A stretch of DNA of 64,000 bases from Cercospora beticola (lineage: Eukaryota; Ascomycota; Dothideomycetes; Mycosphaerellales; Mycosphaerellaceae), in the NCBI RefSeq assembly GCF_033473495.1, contig NC_088937.1, positions 1,612,001-1,676,000 of the forward strand, written 5' to 3'. The first letter of the stretch is position 1. Every line of letters starts with the position of its first letter. Below, piece after piece: positions 33,763 through 45,444 of the stretch. The notes beneath the pieces are model-generated. The model saw nothing but the letters and a program-made list of their open reading frames with translations. It ran no database searches and was not told the DNA's origin. The translations under genes were made by a program, and so were the position numbers.

Positions 33763-35211
33763 ATGGCACAATATGGTATGCCGACACTGCCGCCGACTGC
33801 TCGGCGAGGCGGCAGTGAACGCAAAACCACTGCCCCAAACCGATCGCCGGCCTCAGCGGAATCGAAGAAGACGAAAGCGTTACCAGTCATACGAAAAGAT
33901 GATAAGATCGGTGCGCACGTCGACACAGTGACCGAAGTGGCACGCGAAGAGGCTCGGCGTGAAGGAAGCCCGATTGTGGAAGAGGACAAGAGTGCCATCG
34001 ACAATCCGCGTGGCGATGCTCACGGTATCATCGCGATTGATGGAAAGGGTGACATTGTTCTACACATTGAGCATAATACGGCAGCTGCCACTCTGGGCCA
34101 GAGATATCGTGTCTCATCCGCAGCTTTGAAGAGCACTTCAAAATACTTCGAGCGTCTGCTGGACGGCCGGTTCGGTGAGAGCGCGAGAATTGAGAAAGAG
34201 CACGTCCTCCTACGCGATAAGTATGGAACATTGGACAAAGTGCCCTCGGTCGAGCTGCCAGTGATACCAATTGAAGATATCGGCTGCATTTCTGCCGTCA
34301 AATCGATCGAGGCTCTTTGCACAGACTTCCTCCTCATTCTTCATGCCAGAGATACGAATACGCCGGTCCCTACCGCTAATCTCGCAAATCTCGCCATCGT
34401 CGCCGACCGATTCGATGCGCTTGATATTGTGCGCACATACGCGTCACGCAAGAAGTTGACTCGAGCGATTGAGGGAAAGACTACCGCGAAGGCAGAGTCG
34501 AACTTGAGCGAAGAGCGAGTTCGGCAGCGCATACTGATCGGTTTACTACTTGATCACGCACCATGGCTGGACAAATATTCTGCACGCCTCATCACGAGTG
34601 GCTCAAAGAGTTGGACAGGAAGTCGAGCTGAAGAGAACGATGTCATGTGGTGGAATCTTCCCCACGGCCTTGAGGAGGAGCTGCCGACGCGACGAGAATA
34701 CGTTTTGGACATGCTACAATCGTCTGCTGCGCAGTTTGTGGGACAGTACATCTCCCGTGAGCGTCAGTGTCGTCTTGGCTACGACTCCTCGGCAGCATGC
34801 GACAGTTTCCAGCTGGGAGAGATGATACGATTTCTCTCACGCTGCGGAATACTGCAAGTCAAGGGACTGCTTTACGACGCTGCAGAGCCGCCAGAGCCAT
34901 ACACTGGTGACATTTTCACGCTCATCGACTCTTTACGCCACGTGCCCGAATATCAGATCGATCGCAATCACAGCCACTGCGGAATTCGGGGCCGTTTGAT
35001 CTCAATGCTGGACATGGTCATCGATGCGCTCCATTATGTAGGCGTTTGTGCTGAGTGTTGGACCGCTAGCCGCCACGAACACGCCTGGATGGATCTGAAA
35101 AGGCCTCTGCTATGGCGGAGTCAGGCTTATCGTTCGAGAGGCCTGCCACACACAGAGTTGCACGCTCAGGTCCGGACGATGTTCACTGCGACCGAGAGAG
35201 ACTGGAAGTGA
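33763..35211 (+). CDS. BTB/POZ-like domain protein of unknown function
   Basis: Single exon, 482 aa. The first 80 residues are polar and disordered (PPTARRGGSERKT, EEDKSAID). Residues about 88-235 fit a divergent BTB/POZ domain as seen in many fungal proteins: GDIVLHIEHN, SAALKSTSKYFERLLDGRF, a VELPVIPIEDIG strand, IEALCTDFLLILHARD and LANLAIVADRFDALDIV. The C-terminal 240 residues are mostly helical with scattered His and Cys (HSHCGIRG, CAECWTASRHEHAW) and match nothing I can name. Fungal BTB proteins often serve as protein-interaction or ubiquitin-ligase adaptors, but no partner can be inferred here. Confidence 0.75.
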   Translation: MAQYGMPTLPPTARRGGSERKTTAPNRSPASAESKKTKALPVIRKDDKIGAHVDTVTEVAREEARREGSPIVEEDKSAIDNPRGDAHGIIAIDGKGDIVLHIEHNTAAATLGQRYRVSSAALKSTSKYFERLLDGRFGESARIEKEHVLLRDKYGTLDKVPSVELPVIPIEDIGCISAVKSIEALCTDFLLILHARDTNTPVPTANLANLAIVADRFDALDIVRTYASRKKLTRAIEGKTTAKAESNLSEERVRQRILIGLLLDHAPWLDKYSARLITSGSKSWTGSRAEENDVMWWNLPHGLEEELPTRREYVLDMLQSSAAQFVGQYISRERQCRLGYDSSAACDSFQLGEMIRFLSRCGILQVKGLLYDAAEPPEPYTGDIFTLIDSLRHVPEYQIDRNHSHCGIRGRLISMLDMVIDALHYVGVCAECWTASRHEHAWMDLKRPLLWRSQAYRSRGLPHTELHAQVRTMFTATERDWK

Positions 35212-35813
35212 GCTTCACTCGTGACGTTGAGTTCATAAAGAACGCTGGTATTCTCGTACAAATTTTCGGGGTGCTACCAATGTGACATATTTGTGACTCT
35301 GTCGTTTGCTACGGCGTCCAGTCACATGTCTGGTGATCTGTTGCCATCAAAGGATTGATTGTTGGCGCTGCTGCGGCTGTGCACAGCTTGGCCGCAGGGC
35401 AGTGCAGTGCCCGCACCCCGCACACACCAAAGCTCAGGACGCCATCATTGTATATCGACGGTCTGCTCTTGCACGGTCGCCGCCAACTCGCGTGTAACAA
35501 TCGCAGGCACTGCAATGGCATGTAAATATTGGAGGACGCCAGACTTCGCCCTCAATTGATGGTATAAGCAGGCAGTGCAGCCCTCAGTAAGTGCATCGAC
35601 TTGCGAGCAGTAAAGACATTTAAGACGCATGGTCCGCTACATGAAGTTTCATTCACATAAACCTCAGATCAATGAGATTAGTGGAGTCACTGCGGAAAGA
35701 CCCACCCTTTGTCACCCAGTTTTTAAGCAAACAAAATGGCAGCGACTGACACTTACTCTATTTCCACTTTCCAGCCTTGTCGGACTGACTCCTCGCTGCA
35801 CAATCAGAGCACT
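35212..35813. other. Intergenic, probable promoter of the VWA gene
   Basis: About 600 bp upstream of the VWA protein. A TATA-like GGTATAAGC lies near 35560. An in-frame upstream ATG at 35736 could extend the VWA protein by 26 residues. Confidence 0.5.
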
Positions 35814-36766
35814 ATGTTTTCCTCTATCAAACATAAGCTTAGCCGTAAAGGCGCCGGCACTGGTAGCAAACGAGATAGTGACATCCATCCACAACAAAAG
35901 AGCGCACCTTCCACGAGACGACCAGGTAGGTCACAAGACTGCGCTTTCCCACGACCACCGAGGCTGATCATGTCCTACTAGCACAACCAAGCAACAACCC
36001 ATTCTCAGCCATGGGCGATGCACCACCAGCATATTCTCCAGCTCCTAATGCAGCGCCCGCCATAACAGTATCCGCGCCAGTAGATCAGGGTGCGGACGAT
36101 CCATATGCCTTCCTCACAAGCTTCGACACGATCTTCCTGATCGACGACAGCGGCTCAATGGCAGGTGGGCTATGGCGCGAGACAGGCGAAGCACTCGAGA
36201 CAATCACTCCAATCTGTACCGCCCACGATCAAGATGGCATTGATATCTACTTCCTCAATGCCAAAGACTCCGACTTCCATCACAACGTCACGAGTGCCGC
36301 CACTGTTCGCGAAATCTTCCAGACAGTGCGGCCCGGAGGCGGAACGCCCACTGGACAGCGCTTGAACAGCATCTTAAGACCGTACCTTCGCAAGTACGAA
36401 AGCAGTCCAGAAACTGTCAAGCCGATCAATATCATCTGCATAACGGACGGCGAGCCCAGCGATGATGTGGAGAGCCCTTTGATCGCTGCTGCGAAGAAAC
36501 TCGACAAGCTCGATGCTCCAGCCTGGCAAATTGGCGTGCAGTTCTTCCAGGTCGGCCGGGATGAGCAGGCGAAACTTCATTTGAAGCAGCTTGACGACGA
36601 GTTGGCTGAGATTGCTGGCGACGATGACTTGCGTGACATGGTGGATACTGTGCCATTCACGGGCGCCGAGGGAACGCAACTCAACGGCGAAGGTATTCTC
36701 AAAGTCGTTTTGGGTGCAGTCAACAGGCGTCTGGATCGGAAGAAGAGTAAAGATCTCCATCGTTGA
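35814..36766 (+). CDS. Von Willebrand factor A-domain protein
   Basis: Two exons, 35814-35925 and 35982-36766 (56-nt intron, GTAGGT...TACTAG), give 298 aa. The join produces RRPAQPSNNPFSAMGDAPPAYSP, matching the usual leader of this fungal family. The VWA fold begins at FDTIFLIDDSGSMAG, with the metal-ion-dependent adhesion site DxSGS; the later MIDAS residues fit GGGTPTGQR and ITDGEPSDD. The rest matches a compact VWA domain (WQIGVQFFQVGRDEQA, LRDMVDTVPF). No signal peptide, so it is cytosolic. Related fungal proteins are common but uncharacterised. The upstream in-frame ATG at 35736 is an alternative start. Confidence 0.85.
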
Positions 36767-37006
36767 TCGGCGGTTGGCTCTCGAGACAGCTTGGGAAGGA
36801 ACTGAGAAATACGTTAATAGCAGCCCTGAGGGTAGCCCTGAGGACTGTCGTAATGCAGATGCAGTGGCAGCTTAGCGCTCAATGGTAGATTTGCGTATAT
36901 GCAAGGCCAAGCACGCTTTATCTCCTCGCTGGATTGCAGTAATTAGAGGGGCTCCCAACAAGATAGGAGCCTATCTACGACTTTGTTATATGTCTAATAT
37001 CCCCCT

Positions 37007-38192
37007 TTAATAGCTGTAAGAACCGGCCGGTAGGCCACCATCCGTGAGCAGAGGTCCTCCGCAAGTGAAGACACTACCCTCTGGAGCGCCGAACAGGACA
37101 TCGTCATCGAAATACTCTTCGCTGTAGTCGATATTGACGCACTTCCAGTTGTCAGGTGGCGAACCGCCGAGTGGGCCGACCTGCAGTCCGAAAAATCAGC
37201 GGTCATCCACAAATGCAGCGTTGAAGAGAACTTACATGTGGGCAGTGCACCTGCGGTCGGACCTTGGTCAAGATTACGTGAATCACACGGCAGACAACGT
37301 TGTCGCCCCACGCCTCATCGAAAGAGCCAAAAGGCTTCGCTGACAGTTGCGCGATGCAGTCCTCGGTGCTTGTATATTGCTGGTTTTCACCAGTGCATGT
37401 CTGCTGGATGCCGGCGCATAGCTGCTGTGTGGTACCGTTCTGGACGAGTGGGTTTCCGAAATCAATTCCATTTGCGGCGTTGGTCCATGCCTCTAGGTTT
37501 GGGATCCATGCGTGGTATTTTAGGACCTTGCCATCGTCGTCAAAGCGCCAGAATGCGACCTGGTGGAACGTTAGCAGCGTGCGCAAAGCTCAGTGTAGAC
37601 ACCGACGTGCCTGTGACAATGTCGAGACTGGCTTTGTAGTGTCCAACTCCAAGGTCTGTGGATCAACGTGCCCTGGAAGGCGACATCAGCGAGAGCAAAA
37701 TGACAAGGTCATGGCAGTCGGCACGAACCCGCGCGAAAGTATACCAATGAAGCAGCTACTTCCGGACAGCCCGAGGTAAACTCTAGAACTTCTGATCGGT
37801 AGAATGCAACTCCGTTGGATCCTTGTGGAGTTGGGGCAAGAGAGAAGAAGTATTCGATACTGTCATCGAAGCCGGTGAAGTTGCCTACGGGAGAGACACG
37901 TCCAGTGGCCTGGTCAGCGAAGAGGTGAGGAGGTACGGCGGAAGCTCCTTGCGCGACAATTTGAGCGTTGTTCGGGTATACGGTCACTGGCTAGAGTTCA
38001 GCGTTCATCAATCCCGCTCAATCAGAGATACATACAGTTGTAGATCTCGCGGATGGTCTGGAGATTCCTTTTAGCATAGTCTGGCAACTTCGAATGCCGC
38101 TTGGCCAATGCAGCGCCATCTGCAGGGAGCTTGACTGCCGAGCCCAGGCTGGCGAGCACAAGCAATGGAAAGGAGAGGCTAGAGGTCAACAT
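37007..38192 (-). CDS. Secreted protein of unknown function, five exons
   Basis: Exons are 38192-38036, 37986-37729, 37672-37611, 37559-37236 and 37180-37007, giving 324 aa. A signal peptide (MLTSSLSFPLLVLASLGSA) is followed by TVYPNNAQIVAQ, VGNFTGFDDSIEYFFSLAPTPQ, EFTSGCPEVAASLVYFRA, QVAFWRFDDDGKVLKYHAWIPNLEAW, CAGIQQTCTG, EDCIAQLSAKPFGSFDEAWGDN and VHCPHVGPLGG. This is a fungal secreted family I recognise by pattern but cannot name functionally; cysteines suggest several disulfides. Intron 3 appears to use a GC donor (CAG|GCACGT), the only way to keep LSQ joined to VAFW in frame. It is convergent with the VWA gene, 240 bp apart. Confidence 0.8.
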
Positions 38193-40350
38193 GGTGTCTG
38201 CCAAGCGAACAAGCCTTTGTGGTCGCAAAGAGAAGAAACTTGCTCAAACCAGCTCAAATTGAGGTGCTGTCCAGAGATACAAGTTGCGAGGGACAGCCCA
38301 GTCGCTCTCGAATGACGATGCGAAGACCGACACTGGCATTCTTGCTTCTGCATGGCTGCCCGCGCTGCCCTTGTACGGAAGGCGGATGCACGGTATGACA
38401 CAAGTTCTGACAAGCCGACTCCAAGGCCTGCATAATCAGAATCAGCGTGATTATCAGACTGGAAATGAGATTGGAATATCGACGCCGGCTGGAAGTCTGG
38501 AACCCTGATGGTCGAACAGGCATTTCTTTTGCTCAGCATCACCGCAAAACTTGGTCTTTTGTCATGAAATGGCGGCCAATTCCAGGAAAAGACCGCAGTC
38601 GAGAGCCTGCATTCGCATAGCTACGAATTGTAGCAGGGTTGCGATGCTGGACGAGACTGTAATTCGGTAGTACGGACTCTGAGACGTTCGTACGGGAGCT
38701 GAAACTAGCTGAAGTCAGTCTCAGACTCCCAGTAAGCTTCACCACCGCTGACATCTCTGGCATTATATTGGAGTTGGATGAGTGAGCGCATGCGCCGAGA
38801 GAATTAATGATCATGGCGCAGTCGACAGCACAGCAAGGACACGTCCATGTCGATGGAAAGACGGGGAAAGCCAATGTCAAGAAGTCACGATCGGCGGTCC
38901 AGTGGTGACTGCCGTCCCTCGATCCTGGCCGCTGACTTCCGCACATCCTTCCTGCTGATCATTGCAGTCCGTTCTGGGAATTTCTCTCCCAATTGCACAT
39001 TTCGATGACCGCGAGAACCGGACAGGCTGCCGTGTCGCCCTTGAGGATGGAGCGAGACCGAAGAGCAACGGACTGCGAAGTCTGAAACGCACCAAAGTGC
39101 TTCCCTCTGTCTACCGAGACCTAGACTTCGAACAGGCACAGACGCACAGGTTTGCCGGAACGCTCTGTGTTCTCTTCAGTCCGCTTGCCGCTTTCTTCGG
39201 TCTTCGGTTGGCACGCTCGCCGAGAACTTCATGGAAACAGATTGTGGACCAAAGAGCCTGTTTCCTCTCCGCGAGATATATTCTGTGGCAAGATGAACTC
39301 CACCGCGTATAAAGAAGACAGCACTCTCCACGACCAGTGCGCTCCCAGCCATGAGGGAGTGAACTGTCAATCGAATAATACTAGGGATTCTAAGTGACCA
39401 ACCACTGCAGTCCAGAGCCATTGGTCCAGTGCTTGTATTTTGTAGACGCCAGAACGGTCGAGCGAACCGAGGCGAAGCCTGGACATTCGTAGGACTCTTG
39501 CTGCTTCCATGGATGCCGGGTTGTGGTTTTTGCAGAAAATTGCGAATCGCGAACTATTCGAGGGATCTTGTACTCTTCGGTCAAGCAACAACTGTCGTCT
39601 GGTCACCATTTATGTACTCGCTTCGAACCTCTCGTAGGATCTGTCTGGATTCATGTTCTGTAAACCGAGTGGGGCGAAATATTTCTGGCAGCCGAACACG
39701 ACATTCGCCTTGGCATTGCGGGTACCTTGCAGCTATATCGAGATGCCACACCTGACTAGTCTGTATAACACGTTCTACCGACATCCTCTCGAGATCCTTC
39801 GACTAGCTAGCGATACAAAGCTGAAATGCGGGTCCCACATGTTGGACGACCAACATGACAGCCCCATGAGATCGTCGCCTGGAACGACAAAAGCGCAGCA
39901 GCGATGCCATTGGTGGTTTCTGCAAACGCGGATAGATGCTTAGGATGATCCACTGCAGCGGAGAGCGGTGCACTGGTATCCACTATCAGAACAGCCAGTC
40001 AGTGGCAGTGCAGCAACACTGCGTTGGTTGTCTTTTGGCACAGCAAGAATGGTCTACTCTGTTTGGCATCAATGCACCATGGCTATGCTGAATCCTTCGC
40101 ACTTCGTCAACAACATAGTGCACACTGTGGAGGACATGGATCGTGCAATGTTCGAAAATAAACTGGTATGCAACGGACTTTGCGCTTCACTGACTGTCGA
40201 TGGCATGAAGCAAGTATAAAGGTCGTCGATGAATCGGTCCTGTAACTTGGAACATCATCACACGTTCTTCACATCTTCCAAGCACAGAGCAACCCAGCCC
40301 ACATACTCCCACAACACCATCACGCCCAGCAACAACCGAACTCGTTCACC
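38193..40350. other. Long divergent intergenic region, no gene seen
   Basis: About 2.16 kb between two divergently transcribed secreted-protein genes. Short overlapping frames occur on both strands (longest about 135 codons) without signal peptide, domain or splice continuity. It may hold long promoters or decayed sequence. Confidence 0.5.
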
Positions 40351-40965
40351 ATGCCATCAATTCAGTCCATCCTCCCAGCCATGATCGGCCTCCTTACTCT
40401 CTCGAACCAAGTCCAGGCTGTTCCTACACCAACAGGCGGACTTGTCAAGAGACTCGGCTGCTACGGCGACAGCAGCGATATGAGCTTTTACTCTCTCCAC
40501 GGACTCGGCTACTCCGGCGACATCACACAAGAAGTCAAGAACGACATCCACACAACCTGCACCAAAGCCGCCGGCAAAACAATCAAAGCCTCCGAGCCCT
40601 TCTGGCTTTGCACAAACTGGGAAAAGACGGCCAAGGGCAAGTCAGCAGCACTGGAGTGCTACGAGAGCTGCCAACCTGGTATCGACATCAGCGGAAGCAA
40701 TTCAGCGGTCATAGACGCTGGTGTGCAAGCTTGCCGGGATATTTGCAAGCTCACACGCGGAGAACCGGATCTCGCGGACGATGGATGGAACCACATCGAT
40801 TGGGCTATTGAGGTTCGTGGTGGGCAGACTGAGCAGGTCATCACGTATGAGACGTGCAAGGCGGCTTTTGAGACGGAGTTGGGAGGGTGTTCGAGCGGTA
40901 GTGAGCAGAACCATGATGGGTTTTGGTTCAGGATCGATCCAAATGCCAGGAAGTGCCCGGCATAG
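40351..40965 (+). CDS. Small secreted cysteine-rich protein (effector-like)
   Basis: Single exon, 204 aa. A signal peptide of about 23 residues (MPSIQSILPAMIGLLTLSNQVQA) precedes a short pro-region ending in a Kex2-type Lys-Arg at 33-34, then a mature domain with ten cysteines, enough for five disulfides. Segments include GCYGDSSDMSFYSLHGLGY, WLCTNWEKTAKGKSA, ECYESCQPG and DGFWFRIDPNARKCPA. The composition (Trp-, Gly- and Cys-rich) suggests an extracellular carbohydrate- or host-surface-facing protein. I recognise similar fungal secreted proteins but no known function, and no listed toxin motif is evident. Confidence 0.85.
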   Translation: MPSIQSILPAMIGLLTLSNQVQAVPTPTGGLVKRLGCYGDSSDMSFYSLHGLGYSGDITQEVKNDIHTTCTKAAGKTIKASEPFWLCTNWEKTAKGKSAALECYESCQPGIDISGSNSAVIDAGVQACRDICKLTRGEPDLADDGWNHIDWAIEVRGGQTEQVITYETCKAAFETELGGCSSGSEQNHDGFWFRIDPNARKCPA

Positions 40966-41247
40966 GTGAAAGGATTGTGACAGGTTGAGCGAATTGGCGA
41001 GGCGTTCGGTAGCTCTTTCTCGCATAGTTTGAACCAGTACAGCAGGTTAAATGAAGTGCAGATTCACCTCAGCTGATTTTTATATGCTTCCGTCGTCGTA
41101 AGTCTCAGTTGCAATGTCCGCCAGTGGTTCCAGGTATAGCCAGGTGCATAAGCTGGGAAGTTGCACGGCTGCGGGAGTCATGAAGTAAGGAGGAATGGGC
41201 AGATCAAATAGATACCAGTCTACAACGACTATCAACGCTTAAGAGCT

Positions 41248-42303
41248 CTACAGACCAACCGCAGCCGCTAGGCCATCTGTAAGGTTATTCAGAACATTCG
41301 ATCCACCGGCAATCACCTGGAAGATGTTCTTGTACGAGTCACTAGAACTCCAATCAGCAATCATATCATCTCAACAATTGAATGGGAAAAGCTTACGCAG
41401 TAATGTTGCCAAACTCGGTTCCCTTCGATGGGGATACTGCAACGAGGTTGTTGATCATCAGTCCCAAGCTCGCAAGTGTGATGGGCTCAGCACGAGGCCT
41501 CCATCCAAGATTATAAGGCAGACGCTCCTGTTCGAACAGGCTGCGAACCCAGTCGAGGCGAGTCACTCCAGTGAGGTCGTCTCCACCCATTGTCTGCAAA
41601 TACAGCCCGGTCTCACCATAGCGAAGGACGAATTCGCGAACGCCGTAGGTGAATTCTGGGTTCCTCGCCTCTGAGTCCTCCGTACGTCCAGCGATGGCTT
41701 TTGCAGCGCCGAGCAAGTTGGTAGTTGTGCTACCTTGATAGAACGACAAGGTCTGCTGCCAGATATTGTTGTTGAAATCGTGGTCGTTGCCGAAGAAGTC
41801 GTCTTGACGAGACAGACTGGCGTCGTGTTCGATGGGACTATCAAGCTTCGGTCAGCAGGCTCGTCTGCAAAGCCATTCGGATCGCTTACAAGTTGTGTTG
41901 ATCTAGATCATTCAGATCGAAGGATCCGCCGAGAGGATTGGGCGAGGAGAGAAGACCAACACCACCAACTGCGATTGAAAAGTCTGGTCCGACATTCAAG
42001 CCAGCTGCTAATCCCTGGACCAAATGTGGGATCGTCATGTTGCGGCCGTTGCGATTGATGAACCCATGATTGGCCAGGGAGTTCTAAACACGATGTTAGA
42101 CACCCAGGAGATTATAGAAGCATTGGGAGACCTACCAAGCCAGGACACGGCGACCGCACATCATTCGGTCCAGGTCTCTGCCAGTTTGTAAACCGCGGAT
42201 CGTTCGCAGGAGCAGGTTTCAAGCCGTTCAGAAGTCCAGGAATATTTAGCTGTGCAGACGCACCAGCAGCAAAAAGTGCTCCCAAAGTAATAACTTGAAC
42301 CAT
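41248..42303 (-). CDS. Heme-thiolate peroxygenase/chloroperoxidase family protein
   Basis: Secreted peroxidase family 2 enzyme using H2O2 to oxygenate or halogenate organic substrates. Four exons, 42303-42136, 42083-41890, 41837-41397 and 41341-41248 (introns 52, 52 and 55 nt), give 298 aa. A signal peptide (MVQVITLGALFAAGASA) is followed by the heme-ligand motif SPCPGLNSLANHG, whose Cys binds iron, rebuilt across intron 1. The acid-base and Mg-site motif IEHDASLSR spans intron 2. Later segments are RNPEFTYGVREFVLRYGETGLYL and ERLPYNLGWRPRAEPIT. Its size fits the short class of unspecific peroxygenases. Substrate range cannot be told from sequence. Confidence 0.92.
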
Positions 42304-43076
42304 AGTGAAGATAGACCTGAAGTGGAAGTTGCGACCTGGGCCAACTTGGAAGCAGCGGCCGCCACTCTATTTGAACTCCCCATACTCAGCAACCACGCTA
42401 CGCCGAACGCACATAACGCCAAAGCGGTTCGATGGAGATTTCCTGGAGTCGGAGATCGATCAGCCTCGGTCTGTGGCTCGTAGTAACAAAGCAGAATCTC
42501 TGATTCGTCGTGGAGACGGACCCTCTTAAGGCTTGCTCTGTTTGTGGGCAAAGTGATCGACGGGGTAAAAGCTTGAGTGCGTGATGGGCACGCTAAAGTC
42601 AAATAAAGTGCCTTCAAGCGCAGCCGCTTATGTAGTCGGCTGGACGCCACGCACGTTCGAACCGTGGAGGTGGCTTGTTGACGACCTTCCAAGGTGGGAG
42701 AAGGCCGAGATATTTGTATAGTGCGAGCGCTCGTCACTGCTCGATGGAAATCCAGGCGCCAGGACACACTGTGAAGGGTCAGCGATGTAGATGAAATGAC
42801 TGAAGATGATGATAGTCAGGCACGGCCGATTTGCATTGACCAACTCCTGTCGATGATTGAAGACTACGATTCAAGACTTCCCCGACTCGCCAAGGCTAGG
42901 GTCAGCAGCGGTTGGCGGTACTAATAGCAAGCTCTGCCCGCGATCGATGCAGCTTGTCACTCCGAAGTAGTCGTCAACCGACATACAAGGCGCTACACCA
43001 CCGACATGCGAGACTCCAGGTTTTCATTATCATGTCTACTTTTTCCTTGCCACCCGCAAGTGTCGGGGTCTACTCA
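42304..43076. other. Intergenic
   Basis: About 770 bp between the M28 peptidase stop and the peroxygenase start (both minus). It includes an imperfect hairpin around 42648-42676 (GCCAC arm pairing with GTGGC, with an inner CACG/CGTG stem). No gene seen. Confidence 0.5.
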
Positions 43077-45444
43077 TCAAGTCTTCAGAATATTTCCGGC
43101 CACCTCGATAGCCCTGACGGTCCTCTCGAGGTAGTCTTGTGCCACCTCCCATTGATCTCTCTCCACTGCTTCCGTCACACCGGGGAAGGTCACGGGCGCA
43201 TACCCAGTATCCAGGCCTGGAGCGAAGATCAAATGCTGGTAGAACTCCCGCGTAGGTAATCCGCCTTGCGAGGTGAATCCGCGCTGGAAGTCGCGGTACT
43301 TGGCGTTGACGACTTGGAGAAGCTCCGAATTGTTGCTGCTGATGGCGAGCTGAGCCAAGTCGGCGGCCTCTTGCGCTTGAGTGCGGAACGTCGAGATGGC
43401 ATCCTGCAGACTTGAGACATCGAAGTCGACTCTCGATGAGTTGCCGATGGTGTACTGGAGGGCCTGGTAGTATCTCTGCATCTGATCGGCGTAGTTGATG
43501 GGCTCAAGAGGCAGGAGGTCATCGGAAGCCAAGTGGTAAGCAAGGAGAGCGAGGTACTGGCCTGTTGAAAGACATTAGCTGCACGACATATGACCGCTTT
43601 CGACGATATCTCTAACTCACCCATCGATTTATGTGCCAGGAATCCAGGATCCGCAAACTTGCTCATCCAGTTGTAAGAATCGAAGTTACTGTGATAGTGG
43701 TAGATCGGGTCAGTTGGTCCAGGATTTGCACCCATATCAATCGCAGCAATTCCACGATGGACGAAGCTCGTGTAGTCACTCCCAGAACCAAGCACACCAA
43801 CCGTTCGGTTGGTGTCGTGGCTCCAGACATCATACATCGTCGAATTGCCTTCGAGAGCGGGCCAAAGGACTTTCTTCATGAGGTCCTGAGCAATGCGGTG
43901 CAGCTCCGGAGTGGCCGAGATATCGGGATGAGGACCAGAGACTGCAACATCGATATTGAGGTTGGCAACAACGGACTTCTTGATCCATGGCAAGTACTCC
44001 TCCATCCACTCTGTCGATCCGATCAAGCCATATTCTTCAGCGTCCCAGCTTGCGAGCACAATGGTACGCTTTGGCTTCCAGCCTTGCGCAAGAAGCTTGC
44101 CGAAGACACGGCCTAGCTCGACAATGACAGCTGTTCCGCTGTTGGGGTCTGCAGCACCACCAACGATCCAGGCATCTCGATGGTTGCCAATGACGATAGC
44201 TTCGTCGGAGCTCGTGCCGTTGATGATGCCGATGGCGTTCCAGATGTCTGCGCAAACAAATTAGGCTCCACCACATCACGTCTCTGGCCGTCTCATAACT
44301 CACCAGTGTATGCATCCTCCATTTGGTTGGTGAGATGCAGTGTAACTCCAGGCGCAGGTCCAGTCGAATACGTCGCGTTCAGTGCGCCCACCCAATTGGT
44401 CCTGTTCACCGCCGACCCATTTGTGCCATAGCCATCCAACGCCGCAAGAAGTGGTTGAGCCTCGGCATAGGAAATTGGAAGACTGGGGATGCGCGGAGTA
44501 ACAGCTCCCTTATCAGCACGTGGTGAGTCCTTGCGAGACGGATAGCCGGGAGTCGTTGGATCTCCTGGATATGTGCTCAAGAACTGTACGGATCCTCTTT
44601 GCACAGCTGTGGGGTTACGAGCTGGCCCATCAGGGTAGGCAGCATAGCCTTTGGCAACTGTGATGTTGCCGTCATCTCCTGGATCGGTGAATAGAACAGC
44701 TCCGATCATGCCATTGTCCTGGGCATTTTTGACCTTGAGACCTCGGAAAGGACCTGTCAGTCACGAACATCGTCAGCGCTGGGTCTAGTGGCATTCCCGG
44801 ACCACCTACCTCCGTAGCGAGCCAACGCGATCTTCCCTTCGAGGGGTACACCGAGCGCCTTGAGTCGCTCAAAATCGACTTGCTGACCTCTTCCAACATA
44901 CACGTACTCGGCTGTCACGTCGCCATTGGCCGAGAAGCCATGGAAAATAGGAATCCGGTCCGGATAGCTCGACGTATCATCCTCCTCCAGCACAGCTTCC
45001 TCCAGTGAAGGAGTATATTGCGTGCCATTGGGCCATGTCAAGGCGAGAGATCTGCTGACAGGATAGTTGAGATACACGTTATAGGCGTCGAGGCGAGTGG
45101 TGAAGCCAGCTTCCGCCCACCGATCTGCAGTCCATTGGGCTTGGGACTCGTTCTTGCCGGCAATATGGTTGCCTGGCAAACAACAAGGCGTCAGCGGCGA
45201 TGCAATTGAGCAGCTCCTAATCTGGCATACCGTGAGTGTAGTAATAACTCCAGTCTGAGATCTCATTGGCATCAAAGGAATCGATAATGAGTTGCTCGTC
45301 CGGGCTCAGCTCTGCCCGCGGCGTCACAGATCTCTTCGTCAGGCCATGGCTATGGAACTCGCGCTCTCGGACGCAAGCATGCGAAGTCGGCAATAGGCAA
45401 AGCGCGGCGATTGAAGTGAGGAGCTTCATTGCCGACATTGTCAT
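43077..45444 (-). CDS. Secreted M28 zinc carboxypeptidase, glutamate carboxypeptidase II-like
   Basis: Co-catalytic zinc exopeptidase releasing C-terminal acidic residues. Five exons, 45444-45231, 45172-44810, 44753-44304, 44247-43621 and 43561-43077 (introns 56-59 nt), give 712 aa. A signal peptide (MTMSAMKLLTSIAALCLLPTSHA) is followed by a Kex2-like KR. The protease-associated domain runs through exons 2 and 3. Zinc-site motifs are GNHRDAW (His365), GAADPNSGTA (bridging Asp), WDAEEYG (catalytic Glu and ligand), GSGSDYTSF and YHYHSNFDSY. A C-terminal dimerisation-like helical domain ends the protein. Predicted N-glycosylation sites are present. The order PA-peptidase-dimerisation matches the GCPII/NAALADase family. 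Confidence 0.93.

Noticed and set aside
42648..42676. Hairpin with a TTCGAA loop resembling a tRNA T-arm
   Set aside because: No matching acceptor, D or anticodon arms at tRNA spacing; the stem pairing is imperfect.
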